DNA of 64,000 nucleotides. It comes from Zymoseptoria tritici IPO323 (lineage: Eukaryota > Ascomycota > Dothideomycetes > Mycosphaerellales > Mycosphaerellaceae). The stretch is taken from assembly GCF_000219625.1 (NCBI RefSeq), contig NC_018208.1, positions 930,001-994,000 of the forward strand, read 5' to 3'. The notes under the pieces are model-generated. The model did no database searches and was not told where the DNA came from. It was given only the letters and a program-made list of their open reading frames with translations. Both the position numbers and the translations under genes were made by a program. Positions 53,695-63,570 of the stretch are shown here, one piece after another (position 1 is the first letter of the stretch; each line of letters opens with the position of its first letter).

Positions 53695-56600
53695 GTGCGT
53701 AAAGGCAAATAGCGCGTAGTTAGCCCGTCCGACAACTCCGACTTAGAGCGCCCCGAAAACCCTCGCCGCGTTAGCCGCGACGAACCTAAAGACGGCGACA
53801 ATAGCGACACTCCTGGAGGCCGCGACGCACCCCTTATTCCGGTCCTATAGCCTAACGAGATCTTACTTTACTACCTAAACGGCGAATTCCTACAACTAGG
53901 CCTTAATAGCTACCGATACATCGACAGTCGTTACTACGCCGGCAAAGGCTCCTCTAACGTGCTCTCCGACGCGAGAACCGCCGTAGGGAAGCAAATAAAT
54001 AAGGTAGTCGGGCGCGAGCGCGAGATCCTTATATCTATAGCTAAGAATTAGGATAGAGTGCGGGAACCTTACGAGCCTCGTCCTCCTAAGAAAGACAAGC
54101 TGTACACCCTAGGCACGGCGACTATATAGTACAAGTACGGTTAGGCAGCCTACCTGCTATAGTTAGCTCTATAGCGAAAGTTAATAGCTGTTTAGAACAA
54201 GGCAAAGAACGACGCAAAGAAGTGCGCCGACATAGTCTTACGCGCGCGCGGTCTGCTAACTATTCGGGAGATGCTCGCCTCGGTAACCCCGGCAGTGCGC
54301 ACTAAGCTTGTAACTCTGGCGCCTACATAGTTTAAGCAACCCGCAAAGGCTGCCGACTAGGACTCCCAAAAGCTCTGTTTGTTTGTTTTGTTTGTTTGTT
54401 TGTTCCATTTACGTCCTTTTGGAGTCTATAACTATGTAGGACGGCCTTACAAGCAAGGCAGTAGATCTATTTACAATTAAATTCTTTTAGTATTCTTTGA
54501 CCTTAGGGGAAACCCCGTGCCTAAGGCAATGCTAAAGGACTTTAAACAAATGCAAGACAAAGGAAATCGAACGAGTGTCGTTGTCTGTTGTCTACAGCTA
54601 GGGCTGCAGAATTTTCGTGCTAAGCTTTTTGCAGAATTTTTAGCAGATCCTTCCGCTTCGCACGCACGCTGCAAATTCGAAACGCAGTGCAAAAGCAGTG
54701 CAAAAGCAGCTATCTAACTCGCTGCCTTCTCTTATCCTTAATATGCCTTTGTAGAACTGTATGCCGCTTCTAAACGTATACAGCTACGTAGGTTAATCGT
54801 AGAGTTGTGGATTCCACCGAGTTCCAGCTCTTTAAAGTGTATGTATGCTTCCTTTCGAGGGCGACGACGTCTCTAGGGACATGCGATTTCGATTCGGATT
54901 TCGAGGAGGTGCGCGTATAGGATAGAGTGGACTGCTTCTTCTCGTTCGTAACGTAGAGGGCTGTTCGTTCGAATCGTGCCGTTGTTCTGTTGTAGCTTGT
55001 ATTTCGATAGGAGGCGTACCTCTAGGTCGTGTTGTTGTTGTTATAAGGGAAGAGGGATTAACGGCCTCTCCAATCCTCCGGAGGAAACTTAGCTCTACAA
55101 CGACGGTATCGTCGCAGGTTCGTAGCCGGCACTACGTACAGGTGTTCCTCGTCGCCGACCTCCCAAAAGCTCTGGTTTTTAGGCAATAGCGACTATATCT
55201 CCTTTACCGAACCTTGGGCGATTTAGAAGGCTACCGGCGAGACGTACCTAACCTAGTAGCAAAAGCAAGGATACGAATCTCTACCTCCGTCGATAAGCGG
55301 CTATTATATAGGCTACAAACCGAACCTCGGAAGTACTGTAAGCGATAAAGCTATTATTAAGTTCGACTCTTACCTCCTTAAGCCCGCTAACTCCTTTATT
55401 AACTCCCGCAACAGAGATTTCCCTACAACTATAACCGCCCGCGGTCGCGCAGACGGGATGCCCGTTAAGTATTTGTAGATTAAATACGAGGACCTCGATC
55501 CTACCGACTTTACATTTCTTCCTAGTTAGCACATCGGCGACCTGTTCCTAGCTTACGCATTTGTACTGTATTTCTTAACCGAAGGCAAAGCCGCTACGGA
55601 GATTGTTAGCAAGGGCGACTTCGAAAACACCTTCCCCGAAGTATTCGTAGTAATTAACAACAGCACCGGGGCTACCGCTGCTAAGTCTGATCTCGCTAGA
55701 CTTCGCGTACTCCTTACTACTAGTCCAAATACCGCGCTAGATGTAGAGGATCGCGATTAAGTTACAGCTACTATTCTTTACTTAATCGTTTAGACTACCT
55801 AGATCGACTTATAGGAAAACACCGACGGCGAATTATACCCTACCTACTAAGACTCGTTCGACAATATTGTCGCGATAGCTATAATAATCCCTAGCAACCT
55901 CCGCTACTTGCTTATAGATCTAGGCCTTACCTTGCACCCCTCCGACCGCATCCTTCGAGCTATATCTATAGACATATTTATATAGAACAAGACCTTATAC
56001 TTTAAGGGCAGTAATTTTATTAACAACTTCCCGGACTTCGCGTAGTTAGCAATCGAGGCTATATCTACCGCTCTACCGGCAAACGAGCATACCCCTAAGA
56101 CTTAGAAGCTCGACGACCTCGCCGACGCTCCGACCTCTTCTCTACCTACGAGCGGTCCTAGATCTATCGCCGAAGGCTCTATGCTACTACCGCCTAAGCT
56201 ATAGTAGCGGCAGACGCCTACTATTACCTCTACTTTCGCGCTAGCTACATCTACCGCAGAGGCTAAGCCGCGGCTAGCGCCTTAACCCTTCGAGAAGGAA
56301 GTCGAGAATACCTACGTAGCGCTCCGCAAGATAAGCAAGTTCCTGCCTTTTTAGCGCACCTTGCCCGTAGTAGAGAAAGCCCTAAAGATTAGATACCTCG
56401 ACAGAGCATTTAGCGAATACCTACAATGCAAATCCGCTAAGTACTAGTAAGAGCTTCGTAACAACCTTAACGGAATTAAGCTACTTATAGTCGAGCCTCC
56501 TTATTTTACGTATATATAGAACTTAGGCTAGGACATATAGAAGGTCCTTAAGCCTTATAAGAAGATTACGGCTATTAACAATACGACGCCGATATCCGAC

Positions 56601-57604
56601 GATCTTTAGGCCTATATCTATACTATCCTAAGAGCTATAGGCGTTATTTCGCAAAAGCTTAATACTGTCGCGAGAGTAGTAAAGTTTTTCCCTAACTTTC
56701 GATTCTCGGTCCCTCGCGAGGACTTTACTCTAGTACATTTTATCCGTAAACTAGAGGCACACCGGGCTCGGAAGCTAAATTAGATCGAAGACATAATCGT
56801 CCCTTAGGCGACAGCTGCATCTATTCCGAGCTTCCCTAGTAGTGTCTATATATCCGACATTATGTTGCTTTTATCGAGAGTAATAGGCTTAAGCCGCGAA
56901 CTCTCCCGCTACTAAAAAGTCGACGTTATATAGAAGTAGTTGTAGTAGGTAATAAACGTCGACGAAGCCTACGTCTACGCCTAGCCTCTCGATTTCATCC
57001 GTAAGAAGCTTAACTAGATTATTCCTATTCTCTATATCGCTAATAGTACGCACAGCCTGCGAGCGGCCTTCGTAAGAGTCGCCTATATAATAGCAGATAG
57101 AGTTGCCTCTTACGAACTCGGTTTCGACGTACAAACAAACGAGCATAATATTATAAGTTACGCAGACAATAACCTTAGACCTTTTATTAAGCCGGTCTCG
57201 CTTGTTAAACAGATCGACATATTTACGAAGAAAGCGGTCGACGATACTATATCTATAGCCCCTACTATCTAGAAGTTCGAAGTCCTTAACCTAACCGACC
57301 TTACGGATCGCGATGCTTTCTACGAGGTAACTACCTAGATCGCGGAGTTGCCGGAGGATTAGATGCTTCGTACTCCGATAGACGATCTAAAGTTTATAGT
57401 CGCAAACCTAATTAAGTTCCTTAAGGAGACTAAGGACAAAGACAACCCCGCTACGTCTACTATTACAAAGGCTATATACGAGATGTGCATCTTTTTAAAG
57501 CTTAGCCGCAACACTTAAACCGAGGAAGCCTTCGTTGCCTCCCTCGATACTAAGCCCGTATTAGGATAGGTTGACAGTACCCTTAACAGGGACGTTAAGG
57601 ATTA
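53695..57604 (+). pseudogene. Third reading frame, unknown protein of about 1,000 codons, interrupted by an insertion
   Basis: A frame can be followed from about 53.69 kb (mod 3 = 1) to 54377, and then from 55175 (mod 3 = 0) to at least 57604 and possibly to the 3' LTR. Its only interruptions are TAG and TAA codons of the kind RIP makes. Removing 54378-55174 joins the two parts in phase. The protein would be mixed hydrophobic/charged, with no clear membrane helix, no Cys/His cluster and no domain I recognise. It begins with a basic and acidic segment and has a Ser/Thr/Pro linker at about 56.1-56.3 kb. It is neither integrase nor an envelope by any feature I can see. Real start and stop are unknown. 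Confidence 0.6.
54363..55174 (-). mobile_element. Nested 0.8 kb insertion with 15-bp direct repeats
   Basis: The string CTCCCAAAAGCTCTG occurs at 54363-54377 and again at 55160-55174. The 782 bp between begin with a (TTTG)n-rich tract on the plus strand, which on the minus strand is a (CAAA)n 3' tail. Long target duplications and a tail mark a non-LTR element (SINE or short LINE fragment) inserted in minus orientation. The interrupted frame is restored when the insert and one repeat are removed. A GGTTCGTAGCC string at about 55116 resembles an RNA polymerase III B box, but it is on the plus strand and so does not fit the minus-strand model well. Confidence 0.65.
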
Positions 57605-57754
57605 AGCCTCCGGAATAGATGCTCCTACATCTATAGCAATAGTATAGTACGGAGGAACGGTAGATTTTTACGCTTTAGTTTCGTTTTTGTTTTTGATTTT
57701 CAAAAAGCATAGTACTATAATAACGCTGCGAGGTCGCAGCCTTTTCTTTTTACT

Positions 57755-57763
57755 AGGGGGGGA
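57755..57763 (+). other. Polypurine tract
   Basis: AGGGGGGGA lies two bases before the 3' LTR start and fits the plus-strand primer site of an LTR retrotransposon. Confidence 0.75.
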
Positions 57764-57765
57764 CC

Positions 57766-57879
57766 TGTTACGGAACGCTTAGTTACTAGTTAGGTAACCG
57801 GTCAGGTAACCGCAGTTACCTTATAGTTCCTCCACCAGCAGATAGTCACTCAATCACGTTCATACACCATTCCATACCA
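57766..57879 (+). repeat. 3' LTR (114 bp)
   Basis: Starts TGTTACGG and ends in CCATACCA. It has the same length as the 5' LTR and differs at 11 transitions, five of which are mutated on this copy. Confidence 0.95.
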
Positions 57880-57884
57880 AGAAC
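57880..57884. repeat. Target-site duplication agaac, right copy
   Basis: Identical to 44278-44282. The next base, 57885, is already the last base of the neighbouring gene's stop codon. Confidence 0.95.
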
Positions 57885-59324
57885 CTACAACTTATCCGCA
57901 CCAACCTGGCTGTTGACAGCATTGTCACCAACAGTGCAGCGCACAGGACATAACCCCTCAGCCGTCACCTGAATAGAGCACTTGGCCGCCTGCGACCCAT
58001 CGTCACTATCAAGAGCGGCCATCTGCACACCATCGCCCTCCTGCTCTTGACCCACGACCGTGAAGTCGGTGCCCTCATCGTCACCCCAGCCCGCGACGTG
58101 AAGCTCGTTCCAGGCGTTGAAGCTGAAGACTGAGGGCTGGTTGCGGGTGAGGGCGTACTCGATGTTGTGGGAAGTCTCGTTGTCGGCGCCATTGGTAGCC
58201 CATTGCGCAACGGCGGCGTCAGGAGCTTGCAGACGGTCCATGAGGACGAAAGCGGTGGGAGTGGCGGCGAGCTCGTAGGCGACGGTGGAGGTGACGGTCG
58301 CTGCGACGCGGTTGATGCTGGTGATGGTGGTCGTGACCGTCCTGGTCAGAAGAGCGCCAGTAGTGATGGTGGTCACAGGGCTGGAGGTCACAGTCGAGAC
58401 GGTTCGGCGAGTGGTGACGATGGTGCGGGTTGCGGTAACGGTTGAGCGCAGAGTGGTGGTGCGAGTGGTGGTGGAGGCGGGGATGATACATCTGCATGCG
58501 TTGGTGGTCGCGACAGCGTTCAAGGCAGTCAAGCAGGCGGGCTTGACTGATGGCCTCACGACCTGGCGCTTCTGCTGGCCAGCTGCTGTCGTCTCAGGCG
58601 CGCCTGTAGTCTGCTCGGGTGTTGCCGCGGTCGTCACGGTCTCAAATCCGACAGATGTCGCGATCTCAGGTCCCGCAGACGAGGTGACTCCAGACTGCTC
58701 GGGCGTGGTAACCGCCGATTGCTCAGGCGTGGTCGTGGCTGCCTCGGAAGTCGGCAGCTCCGAGGTCGTATCAGTGTCAGGGTCAAGCGCAACTGGGCCG
58801 TTGAGAGCGAGCGTATATTCGGGGCATGAGTCGAACGTGCGAGTACGCCTGACAGTGACGGTCGTGGTAGTTGATGTCAAACGACGAGTCGCTGTGTTGG
58901 TGATCGTCGTTGTGCGCGCACTGTGAAGATACTGTCAGCCAGGGTCTATTTGAGGAGGAAGAAGACGCTGAACATACCTGATGATTGTGGATGTACGGGT
59001 AGGAGCGACGGAGGTGGAAGTCGAGGTGAACAAAGTCGTCGTCTTGACGACAGTTCTGGTATGCGAGTTAGTCGTGCCTCTTCAAATCATGGTGATGTGG
59101 TAGTACCTCTGCTCCGTGGAGGTAGACCGGGCAGTCCTGACCGCAGTGCCGAAGCCGAGCGATGCGCACCAAGTACTGGCACGCACTCGGAGAGTTGGCG
59201 TAGCTTGACATCTGCCTACTGCAGCCGCGTAGACTGGAGCAGCTGGTGCCTGTCGTTCCTGAAGTTGTGCAAGAGGGTTGGCCAAGGCAGTGCCGAGAAG
59301 CAGAAGAAGAGGTTGAAAGTGCAT
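57885..59324 (-). CDS. Secreted Ser/Thr-rich surface protein
   Basis: Three exons, 59324-59107, 59055-58978 and 58920-57885, encode 443 residues. The introns are 51 nt (GACTAAC branch) and 57 nt. The N-terminus is a signal peptide (MHFQPLLLLLGTALA) followed by LQERQ, a possible processing site. A cysteine-bearing segment with STWCASLGFGTAVRT precedes long Thr/Ser-rich stretches (TSTTTTVTVRRTRT, RTIVTTRRTVSTVTSS) suited to O-mannosylation. A central KRQ is a second possible Kex2-type site, with a CLTALNAVATTNACRC segment after it. The C-terminal 130 residues are globular with four cysteines; no hydrophobic GPI tail is seen. This layout fits cell-wall or extracellular proteins of Dothideomycetes; function is unknown. 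The TAG stop (57885-57887) touches the retroelement's target duplication, so the natural 3' UTR has been displaced. Confidence 0.8.
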
Positions 59325-62300
59325 ATTCGAGTATGCTGTTTGTTGTTTGATTGAGTATGATTCTCTTGATGATGGAGAAGTATGTGCATATGAAGGACAG
59401 GACGACGATACTTATACCACTGTCAAGCTACCCAACCTGCTTCTTGAAGGCGTCTCGATCGTGGCTCCATCGGTATGTTCGTTTATCGTGACCTTTGGAG
59501 ACATCTTCGTTGTGACTTTCCCAGACATCTTCGTTACAGCATCTCCCAGATATCCCAATAGTTGTCTCAGTGATGTATCGATAGAGATCTGTGACGGTTG
59601 AGCTTCGATCTGGTGGTGAAGATGTCGACTGGGCTTAAGCCACCCAGCGTGGTACCTGAGATATGGACGCCTCGCAGCACCAAGTCAAAACGGCGAAGGA
59701 AAGTCTTGCCCGCTGGTGGCAAGTCTTGCCCGCTGCGGAATCTTCTCACGGCTAGTCCACGGGACGTGTAGTTCGTTGGGAGATACACTCTGAGCACGCC
59801 GAGGCCCTTTCGACCTAGTAGTCGCGACTCAGCAAACGGTCGAGGTTGGTCGTTCTTCAGGAAACGCTCCGAAGCGGGAGAGTTCCTGATGCAGTCCATC
59901 GAAGTATACAAGCTTGTATAGCCCGCGATCGGCTTCAATGCGTGGCAAGCACGCGGCGCTATTTCGCCATGTGGTCTGCGAAGATTCAACGACTGCGCAG
60001 GCAATCTGCGGGATCGCATGCAGGTACCCAGAGCGAGCCAGGTATGTCATGCAATGGAGTCGTCGCTCCCGTACGGTACCGAGCTGTGACTGAATCCATT
60101 GACCTGCTAGCAGTACCGGAGGTGTACCTAGCAGAATCGTTATCGCAGCGAGAGCGGGGTTGATGAAGGATGTCTTAGCAGCATCGTGATGAATTTGTTC
60201 CAATCAGGCGGCCGCATTGCACCGCCCGCTAGAGAAATGCCCAGTTGTGGTATAGAAGCGTTGCCATGTGGTTGAGCAAAACCTGCCACTGATGGCAGTG
60301 CAAGCAGTGCCGGCTACCGCAGCATTGCCGAGGGCACCGACTCGGTTCCCAGCCGAACACTGAACCAAATCGGTAAATCCTAGCCACACATGCAGGTGTG
60401 CAACGCTCGCAAGGGAATTGTTGCCGGAAGGATGCGGTGAAAGTGGTTTTGTATCGCCTTGGCATACATATATCTTGGCAGCCGTTGTGAAGAGGTTATG
60501 TCTTTCAGCCGTTGTCTGACCGTTGCCGCATTCCGAGCAGCCACCCTCGTGTTTTTCAGCTTGTCCGAAGCCATGTGGACGTTTCGCTAGCTGGCAGTCT
60601 GACCATCGCGGTTTATTTAGTCTTTAAGAAGTCCTGAGGACAGCGGTACGGGTAGAACGGCGATATCGGCAGCTCGACAGATTCGACAAGTTTACGCTGT
60701 GCGCCTGTGACGACCAACGCTTCTTCGATAGCGTATCTGTCCGGATGTTCCGAGCACACAACGTCGCAACTCGTGAGACTGTTTGGCCGGACGACCTACC
60801 AAAAGGGGCCGATCGTTGGCGGTTCCTGCGCACGATATGGCTGGGGATGGTCCGGCAAGATCGTGACAGCCGGTCGCCGCGACAAGGATTGGTGGGAAAA
60901 TGTTCCGGAACCGGCGACAGCAGATCGAGAAAATTGTCGAACTCAGCATAGTGTTGATTCTCCTCGGGGACTCAGCACAGGAATCGGAGCTCCGAATTTT
61001 TTGAAAGCTGAAAGCAGCGCCTAAGAGGTGAGAAGCGGGCGACTGAGACACATTGTGCGTGAGAGAAATGCGTGCAGACTGCCTTGAACAAGGCTGCCTG
61101 TCTCGATGAAAGGTGCTCGCGTGTCTTCCTAGTCATCGCAAGCACAACTAGCTGCTCATCTCGCTGAATGTGCTGCAGTGTCGTCGATGTGCTGATGAGA
61201 TATCGTCATTGTATTGCGATGTCGTTGAAGTGCTGCGATGTCCTTTGTGTAGGTGTCCGCGTGTCTCGGCTGTGGCAACGATCCTACATCGTTTCGCTGT
61301 CTCCCAGTACAATGTACAGAGATGTCTCGACGTCCTGCGCCATGCGATCATAGACATTTCGACAACACCACACATTCCTTCCGCACATCGCTTGATGGAC
61401 CAGTAGTTGCTGGCACAAGTACGAAGAAAGGCCCGAGGTGGCGTAAAAACATGCGGTCCGATTGCAATGCCGTTACGAGGCGACTTGAGATCGAAAAGCT
61501 CTCATTTGCGACAGTCCGCACCACGATTGCACAGGTTACGGTATCGCCACCCTTCACGGCCCTTCGAAAGGCGGTATTCGACGGCTCCAGATCGGATCAT
61601 CCAGAATGAGATTCATGGGAAATCGTGACAGGATCGTGGTATCCTTGAAACAGTGGCGGAATAGTGATGTGGCATCGATGAGTGCTGTGTTCGGTGCTGG
61701 GAAAGCCGTAACGAGTACGAGTACGTGGCTTGGATACTGCGAATTCTCAAGTGAGGTATCGCATAGAAACATGATGTTGTTCACGTGCGTGAACGTGCGG
61801 TAGGTCCAACCATGAACGATTCAGGGCACGCGGGCCCTGATCCGACATCTTGTGGTTCGAGGATTCTTCGTCGATTGCAGAACCGCGGAAAACCATGCTC
61901 TCGTCCTGGGAATGACCCTTAGCGACCAGACTCTCACAACAGATCGCTCGTGGTCCACCAGCAAAGCTACCTTTCGGATTGAGTCGGTTTGCCGAAGACA
62001 TGCTTCGAGGGCCGAATGCGTATGCTCCAGTCTGATCCATTGAAATCGTCTTGAAATGCCGCAAGCATGTTTTCGCGAGGATCGAGGCTTGCGAGTCTGC
62101 CGTCTGATGTGGTATTGGACGCATCTTGCACTGCACTCTCGGGGCAGGTTGCCATCATAACCCTGTTCTATCGTCCAAGAATGGTGGCCTGGCCAGGTCG
62201 AGACGCTGATCGATCATTCCAGATATCGGCGGGAGACTATGTGCGCGGGTATGCCAGATTACTTAGCAAAACTCGCTGCTCCTCGGATGTCGTATATCGT

Positions 62301-62473
62301 ATGATGTGCTGTTCTGCCGTCGAAGTCTTGCTGCCACTCGACTTTGCTCTTTCCTCTCGATGCCATCGTTGTAGTCGCAATGTGCTGTATCCCGTGCCAT
62401 GCCATGCATTCATATCCTCATACAATCATCAAGTTGTACCATCATGTCCTCGCATTCAATCCTCTCTCACCAC
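59325..62473. other. 3.1 kb gene-poor region
   Basis: No supported gene. The minus frame at 59829-60203 and several others lack motifs. Short direct repeats occur: GACATCTTCGTT twice near 59.50-59.53 kb, AAGTCTTGCCCGCTG twice near 59.71 kb, and GATGTCGTTG/GCTGCGATGTC strings near 61.2 kb. Base composition is host-like, without the transition damage seen in the retroelement. Confidence 0.5.
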
Positions 62474-63040
62474 TCACTCCCCCCTCCCCCCACCCTCCCG
62501 ATAAACCTCCACCCCAAAGATCCTCCCCACAAACCAACTATGTCCCGCCACACTAATCGGCCCACCCCTCCAAAGCGGCAACACCTGCTCCCTCCCCTTC
62601 CTCCTCCTCTCCACCTCCCCAAGCAACCTCCCCTCCTGAAAAGCCAGCACATCCCCTCCCTTAACCCGTCCAGTCTTCACATCCGCCGCCAACGCCCACA
62701 CCCCCAACGCATCCAGTCCCGCCATAAACCCCTTCTCCCGTCTCACCACCTCCATGATTTCCGCGCGAGTATACTCTTTCTTCTCATCGACTTCCACGCC
62801 GTGGAGAGGGGTGGTATGCCATTTCACGGACGGGACGTGGATGTTCAGGCTGAAGAAGGTGGTGTTTTTGAGGTAGAGGTGGCGACCGAGGGCGACGGCG
62901 AGGGCGACGGGGAAGTCTAGGCCGAGTGAGAGGTTTCCGCGGAGGGAGTCTTGGAGGCGGATGGTTTGGGAGTCGTGCGGGTTGCGGTTGGAGTAGAAGG
63001 AGAGGAGGCGGTGGAATGGTGGGGTCGAGGATGAGGACAT
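62474..63040 (-). CDS. Hypothetical protein of 188 residues
   Basis: A single minus-strand exon from the ATG at 63040 (MSSSSTPPFHRLLSFYSNRN). The frame is open further upstream, but this ATG begins the region with a protein-like composition. No signal peptide or membrane helix is seen. The middle has a short hydrophobic stretch (LGLDFPVALAVALGRHLYL), then a charged region, and the end contains GHSWFVGRIFGVEVY. I do not recognise the family. The strong Arg/Gly bias at the end may partly be base composition. An intron in the upstream part cannot be excluded. Confidence 0.45.
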   Translation of the reverse strand: MSSSSTPPFHRLLSFYSNRNPHDSQTIRLQDSLRGNLSLGLDFPVALAVALGRHLYLKNTTFFSLNIHVPSVKWHTTPLHGVEVDEKKEYTRAEIMEVVRREKGFMAGLDALGVWALAADVKTGRVKGGDVLAFQEGRLLGEVERRRKGREQVLPLWRGGPISVAGHSWFVGRIFGVEVYREGGGRGE

Positions 63041-63570
63041 CTTGTGCTGTGTTTTGGTGAGGGAGTTGACACTCTTGCTGCGATTGAGGGGTTGACGAAG
63101 GAGATGTAGCACTGAGGACAGCTTCCGGCGAGTCCAATGTGAATGCACCAACTACTTCCGTACTGTCATGACCTCACCAACAAATATGTATGGGTCCGAG
63201 CGCCAAGCGCGTGAAGCTCCAGCTGTCGACGCGCTCTGTCTCACCACTCAACATCCTACATCCTGTACTTGCAGGAGACATGATCCTCACTGTAGACCTT
63301 GAGGTCACGAACAGGTGAGCAGGTAAATCGAGTCGAAGCTTAAGGCAAATGACATTCAGTATGCAAATCTACTTCTGCTATTCATTGCGCTTCCTCCATT
63401 ATCTCGCATCTCGCATTTCATCATCTCTTCGATGAAACAAATCCCACATCTGCTTTTCGTAATCATACATCAGATAATCATGCAAGAACAAATTCGCATA
63501 GCCAAAACATGCGAAGCTTGAGCATCAACACCTCCATGCTCTTTTGAAGATCGTTCCGAGGAGATCACCT
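63041..63570. other. Intergenic region before the GPI-protein gene
   Basis: Contains the promoter of the 188-residue gene and the 3' flank of the GPI-protein gene. No repeat or RNA gene was recognised. Confidence 0.5.

Larger units (their letters stand above)
44283..57879 (+). mobile_element. Full-length 13.6 kb Ty3/gypsy LTR retrotransposon, RIP-inactivated
   Basis: The element has 114-bp LTRs, a 5-bp target duplication, a purine tract next to the 3' LTR and internal gag, protease, RT, RNase H and integrase remnants in sense orientation. The two LTRs differ at 11 sites, all transitions. Internal reading frames are interrupted by TAG and TAA at high density while their frame is otherwise kept, as expected if CAG, CAA and TGG codons were mutated. 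GC content is much lower than in the flanks. The integrase is followed by a chromodomain-like segment, which places it with chromoviruses. At 13.6 kb it is about twice the size of typical fungal gypsy elements (6-8 kb); the surplus is 3' of pol. It has no intact ORF and should be immobile unless helped by another copy. Confidence 0.95.

Noticed and set aside
55085..55130. Possible tRNA-like or RNA polymerase III promoter in the nested insertion
   Set aside because: A B-box-like GGTTCGTAGCC is present, but the spacing to any A box is too short, it is on the strand opposite to the tail, and no cloverleaf could be drawn.
44283..57879. The AT-rich block as a centromere or a stack of many nested transposons
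   Set aside because: One pair of LTRs, one perfect 5-bp duplication and an ordered gag-pol-third-frame layout in constant phases explain it as a single element with one small insertion.
59829..60203. 124-codon minus frame with a short hydrophobic stretch
   Set aside because: Isolated, no motif, and the opposite strand is also open over much of it. Not enough to call a gene.
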